A stretch of 64,000 nucleotides of DNA from Trichosporon coremiiforme (lineage: Eukaryota; Basidiomycota; Tremellomycetes; Trichosporonales; Trichosporonaceae): positions 682,001 through 746,000 of the forward strand of contig BCJJ01000021.1 of assembly GCA_039545355.1 (NCBI GenBank), read 5' to 3'. Under the pieces are notes generated by a model. The model had not been told where the DNA came from and did not search any database. It saw nothing but the letters and a program-made list of their open reading frames with translations. Made by a program: the position numbers and the translations under genes. Shown here one piece after another: positions 56,801-64,000 of the stretch (its first letter is position 1; each line of letters starts with the position of its first letter).

Positions 56801-58201
56801 ATATGCCTTGCGTACAGCCGCGGACCACAACCGACGAGCTGAGAGGCGCTGGACAAGAGGGACAGAGCCTACGGGAACTTCGGAGGAAGGAAGTTCACGC
56901 AACCAGGACGGCGTGGACCCTGGATTCTTCATCTTCTGAATTGCGTCCTGAGGTCCGCGGGGCTAAGTCGGTGCTGGCTTTGGGCTGCGTCTGTCATTCA
57001 CCTATCTTTACGCCATGCACGCGACGTGCTCGTCGACCATGTCTATTATCATACACGGATGGGAAGATCTGATGCAGCCTTCATTTGCTTACACTGCGCA
57101 AGACCGGATCCGTCCCCAGCCTCCTCGCGCCCTGATGGGAGGCTGGCAGCGTGTCTTCCCGCCTGGCCATGTTACCCACGAGCACAGACAGCTGACAAAG
57201 GTAGAGAGGTCCCTGCGTTAACCAGGCAGCAGAAAAGAGGGTGGCAGTAGAACTTTCAAAAGGTGACGTAAACGGCTGTATTCCAGGACATAAGCTGTTT
57301 CTTTCGGATGCGAGAGAGTCTGACCGAGCTCAGAGCCGGCCGGCTTAGTGGCCGGCACGCGGCTGGGCCGTGAGGTCTAGCGCACAGATGGCCCAGTGCT
57401 GGAGCGCAGCATAGTCAGCAAACAATAGATCCCAGGACAGCGTCCAGGAAATCTTCTGTGGGGTTCAGGACCTCCCAGGAGACGTCGCCAGGATCACGAA
57501 GGCGAGGCTAAGGATGGCCGCCTGGATATCAGGTGACTTTATGCATCGGAGGTGTCCTGGGTTCTTCTCGTCCTTGATGCTTCCTTCGCTTTCGGCCGTG
57601 CGTCCGGGCTCTTGGCCTGGGAGCAGGCGTTATGGCATCCTGGCGTCAAGCTCCTGTGTTCAGGTATCGAAGGCGCAGCTGGTATTCTGGTATCCTGCGG
57701 ACCTGGCGAGCTTCTCAGCTCTATTCATAGCCACTTTGCGGGTTCTAGATCTGCAGGCTTGGCTGCTCGCCGATCGAGCGGCCACGGCCGCGCAACCAGG
57801 CAGCTAGGCGACGAGGCGATGTCCACCGTCCACCATGTCCACCTCCCTGCACAGCCTGCCGTGAGCAGAGGCCGTCGCACGCTATCAGTCCCTATTTCAG
57901 CGTTCGTCAGCAGTTACTCCTGGTTTCCTTTTCTTGGTATGGTGTGAATTTTGCCACTCTGGTCTTCCTCTCTCACTGCTCCCTGCTCCTGTTCCTGCAT
58001 TGTTGCTCACTACGAGCTGCGAGATTCCGGGGTGCTTCCTATCTGCTGTCTGCATCCTGCTGACTGTCTGCGATTGCCCCAATTGTTCCTCTCTTCCTCC
58101 ACGGCCCCCTCATAAGATTGACCATAAAGACTCGACATTCCTCCTTTCCCCTCTTTCTCTCATTCCTCGTCCCTCACACACCTAGTCCGACGTTCATTAC
58201 G
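53853..58201. other. Gene-poor region (~4.3 kb)
   Basis: Only weak coding signals, the best being 55446-55820 on the minus strand (listed separately). A C/T-rich stretch from about 57950 to 58190 is the promoter and leader of the next gene. No tRNA or transposon motif recognised. Confidence 0.4.
55446..55820 (-). CDS. Possible small hypothetical protein or exon
   Basis: Open minus-strand frame of 124 codons. Its C-terminal half looks coding (LLTEPGKAMCGYGEVRGGC, then ENMVYLALGDLGRGTSFYD ending LETM) and a hydrophobic segment (GVVLLGASVSAVGG) precedes it. The N-terminal half has weak codon bias, so the true start or an upstream exon may differ. No family recognised. A chance open frame is a real alternative. 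Confidence 0.22.
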   Translation of the reverse strand: MRLPELLIGRSSVRQAYRSQVSISAIPRSTRTLRRDTQAPDPRSLRGVVLLGASVSAVGGRHAAGLYSVLLTEPGKAMCGYGEVRGGCKFQTSQWTTENMVYLALGDLGRGTSFYDCPDNLETM

Positions 58202-58918
58202 ATGGTCGCCATCTTCTCCCTCGTCACACTCGCTCTCGGCGCCGTCTCGGCCACCGCCGCGCCCAACCGTCCGGCCAAGCGCTCCGACAGCGCGCCCCGC
58301 CTCATAATCCGCCCCGTCCCCGGCTTCGGCTGTCCGCCCGGCACCTTCGCGTGCGGCGACAAGTGGTGCGCGCCCCAGCGCGGCCAGTGCTGCGACTGGG
58401 GAGCGTGCGCTACCGGCTGGTCCTGCTCCGGCGACGACATTTGCTGTAAGTAGTTTGATTGTGGCTCGCGATGGTGTCTCCGTATCCGTGGTGTGCCACA
58501 AGGGAGTGTGCCTGCATAACACATGACGACGATATCGGAATGCGTACCTCGCCGCTTCCGTGCCCAGCGCCGGGAGTGATGCAAGGTATTGCGATAACGG
58601 AGAGGAGTGGGTTGATAAGGCCGGACGGGTAGATATCAGAGGCACCGGGGAGGAGAGCCACACGACACGGGAAGAATTCAGCTGACAAGTCCAGCGATAG
58701 ACGCCCGGTCCGTCTCCCCCGAGCCGACCAAGAAGAAGAACCGCCCCATGGCCTCGGGCTGGTCCAAGTTCGTCGCGCCCACCCGCACCAAGGCCCACTA
58801 CACTGGCTCCGCTCGCCCCTCCCATAGCGGCTCCGCTCGCCCTTCCCATAGCGGCTCCGCTCGCCCCTCCCGCAGCGGCTCGAAGCGCCCCCACCGCACC
58901 GACTCGGACTGGTACTAA
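58202..58918 (+). CDS. Small secreted protein with Cys-rich domain and basic Ser-Arg repeat tail
   Basis: Two exons, 58202-58445 and 58695-58918, give 155 aa. Residues 1-19 (MVAIFSLVTLALGAVSATA) are a signal peptide, and a KR site follows near residue 28. The core CPPGTFACGDKWCAPQRGQC continues with CDWGACATGWSC, a disulfide-rich pattern seen in many small fungal wall or chitin-binding-like proteins. The spliced form reads DDICSIDARS; if the 249-nt intron is retained, translation ends at once as DDICCK, which restores the usual terminal CC. The tail is basic and carries three GSARPSHS-type repeats before ending HRTDSDWY. Probably extracellular and wall-associated; precise role unknown. Confidence 0.72.
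58805..58876 (+). repeat. 24-bp tandem repeat in coding sequence (GSARPSHS)
   Basis: Three consecutive 24-base units encode Gly-Ser-Ala-Arg-Pro-Ser-His-Ser, the third with Arg in place of His. Confidence 0.9.
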
Positions 58919-59536
58919 GTGCCTCTCCGGACTCACCACGACAAATCCATTCCGCCTCGGCATCATTTCTCTAGACCCATCTAGATTCCTCCATATAACA
59001 CAACGACTACGACCTCGCCCTCGGTGATGGTCGCCTCTGGACATTGAACGTATAGTCACTCGGGACATTGAACGTATAGTCATTCGGGACATTGAAACTT
59101 TAATACCAAAGGACCGCCGTCCCTGCCACCGCTGTCCTCCACGCTTTCGGCATCGTACGCTGCGGCAGTGAAGGGGCGAGTCCACCCACACACTCATTAG
59201 CATATCAGTATTCTAGGTCATAATTCACATAGCGGCCGAATGCCACATAACTTGCACGCGAACTCGGCAGTGCTTGAATGCAGAATAGAGGGCTGCAATA
59301 GAGTGACCACATGGTGGAGGTGGGGGAGCGACGAGGCCGCGTTTGCGGTGGGGTTGCTGAGGACTGAAGTACGAGGCGCAGGCTCACAAGGTCTCACGTC
59401 TCTGGCGAGTGTGCTTCCGTGTTTCATGAGTGTAGCAATGCCAGTTGCCACTTACGTCAGTGAACTGTCAGTCTGTGCATTTTCAGTGTATGCATCTGAT
59501 CATCCTGCCCATTACATCTACGTTAACACTCTATGC
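58919..59536. other. Intergenic region between convergent genes
   Basis: Holds the 3' ends of the Cys-rich gene and CCT4, plus the repeat at 59041-59096. No gene supported. Confidence 0.5.
59041..59096. repeat. 24-bp direct repeat, about two and a half copies
   Basis: Unit GGGACATTGAACGTATAGTC plus four bases, repeated head to tail, with a third partial copy ending in TTGAAAC. It lies 120-180 bases past the stop codon of the Cys-rich gene, probably in its 3' region. Confidence 0.85.
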
Positions 59537-61321
59537 CTACCTGACCATGACGAGGTCGTCGCAGCGGAGGAGAAGCGAGACGGTCTCGGCGGCGAGCTCG
59601 ACTGCGCTCGTGGTGACGAGGAGGGGCTGGACGACCTGTTCGGCGGTGATGTTGGAGACGATGCCCTTCTTGACGTTGATGCCCGCGTTGGCGTCTCCGA
59701 GGGCGTGCTTGTTCCTGAGCTCGGTGACGATGGCGATGGGGTTGAGACCGGCGTTCTCGGCGAGCGTGGTCGGGATGATCTCGAGCGCGTCCGCAAACGC
59801 CTGGTAGCTGTACGCCTCCTTGCCCTTGAGGGTCTGGGCGTACTGCGTCAGGAGCCGGGAGACGTGGATCTCGGGCGCGCCGCCGCCGGCAATCAGTGCG
59901 CGCTTCTTGACCAGACAGCGCACGGCACACAGCGCGTCGTGCAGCGAACGCTCCGACTCCTCCAGAACCAGCGAGTTGGCGCCCGTGCACACGATCGACA
60001 CCGTCTTGCCCGGGTGCTTGACGCCCGTGATCTCCACAACGCGCGCGCCGCCAACGTCCGCCTCCTCAACGAGCGCAGCCTCGCCCAGCTTGTCCTCGGT
60101 GAACTGCTCGATGTCCGCGACGGGCTTGGCGCCGGTCGATTTTGAGATGAACTGGATCTCGTCACGCTCAATATCCTTGATGACCATGATCTTGAGCTTG
60201 GCGAGGAAGTGCAGCGACAGGTCCGTCACAGCGTCGCGCAGAATCGACTTCTGGACCAGGAGCACGTTGCACCCAGTCTTCTTGATCTTCTTGCACAGGT
60301 TCAGGATGTACTGGCGCTCCTCCTTCAGAATCTTGTCCATCTGCCTGTAATCGTTAACCACGATCTGGTTGTCCATGTCCGGCTTCGGCGACGAGAGCTG
60401 GAACTGAATCAGACCAATCTTCGCCTTGTCCATCCGGGTCGGTCCACCGGCACTCGACACGACCGTCTGGTTCAGCGCGACACCCTCGACGAGCGTCGTG
60501 TCCTCAATCGTTCCTCCGACCTTCTTCACGATGCGGATGTCGCGGAGGTCGACGTTTGATGAGGTCGGGTCGACGAGACGGGTGACGGCCTCGACGGCAA
60601 TGGGGGCAAGGGTGGGGGAGTACTGGGAAACGATCTTGGAGTTAAGGGAGGTAGCGGCAATGCGGACGAGCGTCTCCTTGTCGTTCAGGTCGATGGGGAC
60701 GGACATCTGCTCCAGGAACTCGACGGCCTTGGCGGCGGCGCCCTGGAACGACTGAGCGATCGTGGTGGGGTGGATACCTTGCGAGAGGAGCTTCTCAGCC
60801 TGCGACAGCAGGCTTCCGGCGAGAACGACGACAGACGTCGTTCCGTCACCAGCCTCGATGTCCTGCGCCTTGGACAGCTCGACGAGCTGGGGTTAGCTCA
60901 ACGGCCGAATGGAATGGGAAGCACGCACCATACGAGCAGCAGGGTGGAGAACAGCCATGTGCTGCAGAACGGTCGCTCCGTCGTTGGTAATGAGGACTTC
61001 TCCGGTTCCAGTCGTAATCTGACGTTAGCTGACAGTGCGGACAGCGATAGCTCACCATCTTGTCCATTCCCTTCGGTCCCAGACTCGTTCGCACAGCGTC
61101 GGCAACGGCTGCCTGTCAGCTAGTCTCTCATAATATGAGCTCACCCTTGGCGGCGTTCATGTTGGACAGACGGACCTCGGTCGGCTTGCCCTGTTCATGT
61201 CAGCAACTTGTCAGCACGCGCCACCGGCGCGATCGGGTGTGCGCACCTTGTCATTGAAGGCAGAGTCGGAGATGCTAGCTCCAGGGCCAGCGGCAACGGC
61301 GGTAGAAGCGACGGCGGCCAT
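59537..61321 (-). CDS. CCT4: T-complex protein 1 subunit delta (CCT4) of the cytosolic chaperonin
   Basis: Five minus-strand exons (61321-61247, 61190-61145, 61108-61056, 61018-60929, 60886-59537) give 537 aa, the normal CCT subunit length. Group II chaperonin motifs are visible: [47 protein letters not shown] (ATPase site), [11 protein letters not shown] near the C-terminal equatorial domain, and the delta-type ending [20 protein letters not shown] followed by [20 protein letters not shown]. Introns are 36-56 nt, all with CTAAC/CTGAC-type branch sites. Role: one of eight subunits of TRiC/CCT, which folds actin and tubulin in the cytosol. It shares a 313-base divergent promoter with GPI16. 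Confidence 0.97.
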
Positions 61322-61634
61322 TTTGCGTGTTGTCTGTCGAGTTCACGCGTGAGTTGGCTAGAAGGTTGTGCGCAACAACAAAAGTCGGTACTCGACGCGG
61401 GTGTGACGGTGGAAGACGACCGATCCAGAGAGAGCTTTCAACCGTTGGTTTTGGTCCCGTATCTGTGCACCTGGGCGCGCGCGCGTCAGTGGAGACACGT
61501 GGCGATAGCAGACTGTTGACGTCACGTGACTGTGACTGCGTCTCGATCTCGTCAGTCGATGTGGAGGTCGTCGCTGACCCAGAACTCGACAACAGACGGC
61601 GAGCCGGTGCTGACCACGACCAAAAGCAGCCAAC
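61322..61634. promoter_or_regulatory. Bidirectional promoter region CCT4 / GPI16
   Basis: 313 bases between the two start codons, the tightest head-to-head spacing in the window. No TATA box. It includes a CACGTGAC (E-box-like CACGTG) at 61523-61530 and a CGCGCGCG run near 61479-61486. Confidence 0.6.
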
Positions 61635-63466
61635 ATGAGGCTGCTCGACACACTCCCTGTACTGGGGTTGGCGGCTACCGTCCTCGCTACAGAGAAACGC
61701 ACACCGGAGGACACCTTCCACGAGTCCCTCACCCTGCACCCGCTTCCCGACGGCAAGCTCAGCGTCCTGTTCCAGTTCACGACCGACTTCTCCCTCCACA
61801 ACAATGCAGACGGCGAGCGCATTGGTGAGTTGTACCAACCTTGGAGGACTTCGATCGGAGCTGATGATCAGAGGAGTCACATCACTCGTTGACACCGCCG
61901 AGTCTGCTGCTTCCGCTCGAGCGAAGCGGGGCGTCTGAGATTACAGTGTCGTTCACATCGGGACAGTGGCAGCAGATTCGTTTCGGAGAGACTGGCCCGT
62001 TGCACTACAACACTGGCGGTGCTGGAGGAGAGATCCGGGCGTGGCTGAAGGAGGCAGAGGGCGACACGGACGAGGCGTGGGACAGCGTCCGACAGGCGCT
62101 GGGAGGACTGTTCTGCGCAGGAATCGGTTCGCAGCACACCGGAGCAACCGTGAGGACGTACGGACAGCTATACCCGCCAGCGAGGCAATCAGGCAGTAAG
62201 TTAGCTCCTGTCTGTCATAACTAACCACAGATCTGACGCACTACTATCTGAACGCTCCCTACTTGCGTCTCTGCACTGAGAACCTGACGCCTTTCCTCTC
62301 TCTCCTTCCGCCCAAGGGCCAGAGCGGACTTAGCAAGCTCCTCGCTCGACCCGGGAATGTGCTCAGCTGGGGCTTCAAGACGGAGGGGATTCACGTCGTG
62401 ATGCCCTCGGACGGGCGGCAGGGCCAGTGGACGGGATGGTGGGAGGGCATCGTCGATCTTGTTCCTGAGCGTGGCGGTTCGCGTGAGTTCACCATCAGCT
62501 CCGTGTTCAAGGAGCCCCTTCCGCAGCCATTCCCCCGTGCCTCCACGTCTATTCTTCGTGTGATCAAGCCGAGCGAGCCCAACTTCAAGATCGACCACAC
62601 GCCCAAGCGTGAGAAGCAGCAGTTCATCGACGGGCGCTACCGCGACGTCGCCGAGTGGGATCTGAAGGACAAGAGCCTTGTAGGTCAGGACATCAAGTTC
62701 TCCTGGGACGGCGAGGGCAACTTTGTCTACCGTGAGTTACAGGTGCTGCCTGGACTGACAATCAGCGCAAAGCTTTGAGCCTCCGGCGATCACGATCTCG
62801 CGCGCCGTGACTGACCGGTACGGGGGCGACGGGACGTTCCACGTCGAGATCGCCAACAACGGCGCCGAGGATCGCGAGGCGCTCTACAGCGAGTTCTGGC
62901 CGTGGTGGGTCAAGGGTTGGATCAGCGAGATGAGCGTGCGCTCTGTCGCATACTCCGGTAACTCGTCCCACACGCTGCACGCGTTCAACTACCTTCCGTC
63001 CATTCCGCCGACATCCTCGACGACCACGCTCCGGCTCCGCCTCACGCTCCCCGCGCAGAGCACGACCACGATCGAGGTCCCCTTCACAAAGCTGATGTTG
63101 AAGTACACGGACCACGTACCAGACGCGGAGCGAGGAAGGGAGATCTCCTCGTCCGTCCTGGCTCTGTTGGATGTACAGGGCGAGGAAGGTTGGGACACGT
63201 CTCGAAAGACGGGGGGCAAGCCCGCCGTCGGCGAGAGGGATGAGCTCCGCACAGCACGCACACGGATATACGGCCCGAAGCTGCTTGTGGACATTCCCGT
63301 GCCCGACTTTTCGATGCCGTACAACGTCATCATCATGAGCTGCACCATCATGGCCATCTTCTTCGGGTCCGTCCATGGCCGGCTCGTAAGGAGGTGGGCG
63401 TGGCTGTATGATTCCAAGGACATTGAGGTCACGGAGGAGATTGTGGCCAAGGAGAAGGACGAGTGA
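61635..63466 (+). CDS. GPI16: GPI transamidase component Gpi16 / PIG-T
   Basis: Four exons (61635-61824, 61872-62195, 62231-62731, 62766-63466) with introns of 47, 35 and 34 nt give 571 aa. A signal peptide (MRLLDTLPVLGLAATVLA) is followed by the PIG-T opening FHESLTLHPLPDGKLSVLFQF, then HHSLTPPSLL and SFTSGQWQQIRFGE. The middle contains ENLTPFLSLLPPKGQSGL, and the conserved FEPPAITISRAVTDR follows the last splice. A single membrane span near the C-terminus (VIIMSCTIMAIFFGSVHG) is followed by a short cytosolic tail. Role: ER-membrane subunit that holds the catalytic Gpi8 subunit within the complex attaching GPI anchors. Relevant here because the protease at 19503-21615 is a predicted GPI-anchored substrate. 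Confidence 0.93.
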
Positions 63467-64000
63467 CCAGATAGGCACGCGGACGATTTGAGAGATAGCA
63501 CATGTCAGATGTCATATGTCCGTTTCCCGGATCCGGGACAGCCACGGCCGCGACTGGGGCCGACCGTTCTATGTGTGCACGGTGTGGTTCGGAGTCGTAG
63601 AGACGCATTGTCCATCATGTCGTGGTGGGGCAGTGAAATAGGGGGCTGAGACCAAGTACTTGTAACGATGCAAAAGGGGCCATGCGTCTAACTTTTGAGA
63701 GGATGAAACGAGCCGGCCGTCTAAAACGCGCGCTTGGCCGCCTCCACCGGCAGCGACTCTCAGGGCTCGAAAGGATAGTAGGCCTGGCCGATGGCGGCAG
63801 AGCGGCGCAGTCCCTTGCGCGATGAACGCATGAACGCATGATTGCATGATGGCATGCGCTAAGTAGTGGAGCGATGCCAGCCATGATGATCTGACGACGT
63901 GAACGTACTTGTTGCGCATTGGATCGTCGATCGCATCGTGCCATCTCCTCTTGTTCTGTCCAACTCTGTCGAACCATCGTTCCGTTTTGAGGATCCGACA
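63467..64000. other. Right-edge region downstream of GPI16
   Basis: No gene supported in the last 534 bases. GCATGA-type short repeats occur near 63829-63860. Confidence 0.4.

Noticed and set aside
59240..60145. 301-codon open frame on the plus strand
   Set aside because: Antisense shadow of CCT4, produced by its strong third-position bias.

Overview
The window is nuclear DNA of a basidiomycete yeast. The best fit is Tremellomycetes, probably Trichosporonales. The signs are GC-rich coding sequence with strong C/G third-position bias, many introns of only 34-40 nt that carry a CTAAC or CTGAC branch site a few bases before the AG, and protein types (Atg8, CCT4, Gpi16, GPI-anchored aspartic protease, FRE-type ferric reductase) that match fungal families. 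There are no bacterial operons, IS elements or CRISPR arrays. Exon boundaries were worked out by hand from splice consensus and reading-frame continuity.

Layout, left to right. The first 25 bases hold the start of ATG8 (minus strand), divergent from a Faf1/DUF4602-type ribosome-biogenesis gene (1.0-2.2 kb). A serine-rich protein of unknown function lies at 5.1-7.4 kb on the minus strand, and a four-exon UPF0303/YBR137W-like gene at 11.0-11.8 kb. Two secreted aspartic proteases lie in tandem at 15.5-21.6 kb; the first contains an assembly gap inside a Gly-Asn repeat and seems to have a start codon split by an intron. A mitochondrial phytanoyl-CoA-dioxygenase-family protein follows at 22.8-23.7 kb. 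About 8 kb without a convincing gene precedes a large ferric reductase (32.0-35.4 kb). Next come a secreted ricin-B-type lectin, an SDR oxidoreductase, two tRNA-Asp genes that are identical except for a 7-nt intron, a gene fragment, a secreted VWA protein, a small Cys-rich secreted protein and a gene broken by a one-base frameshift at a C run (38-46.8 kb). The right third holds a disordered 687-aa protein, the mitochondrial carnitine/acylcarnitine carrier, a six-exon membrane protein, a second small Cys-rich secreted protein, and the divergent pair CCT4 and GPI16.

Functionally this is a mix of housekeeping genes (autophagy, ribosome assembly, chaperonin, GPI attachment, carnitine shuttle) and a marked set of secreted or surface proteins (two proteases, lectin, VWA protein, two Cys-rich peptides, and a reductase that may serve iron uptake). 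No metabolic gene cluster is evident. Gene-free stretches of 3-8 kb are unusually long for such a genome and contain degenerate coding-like blocks.
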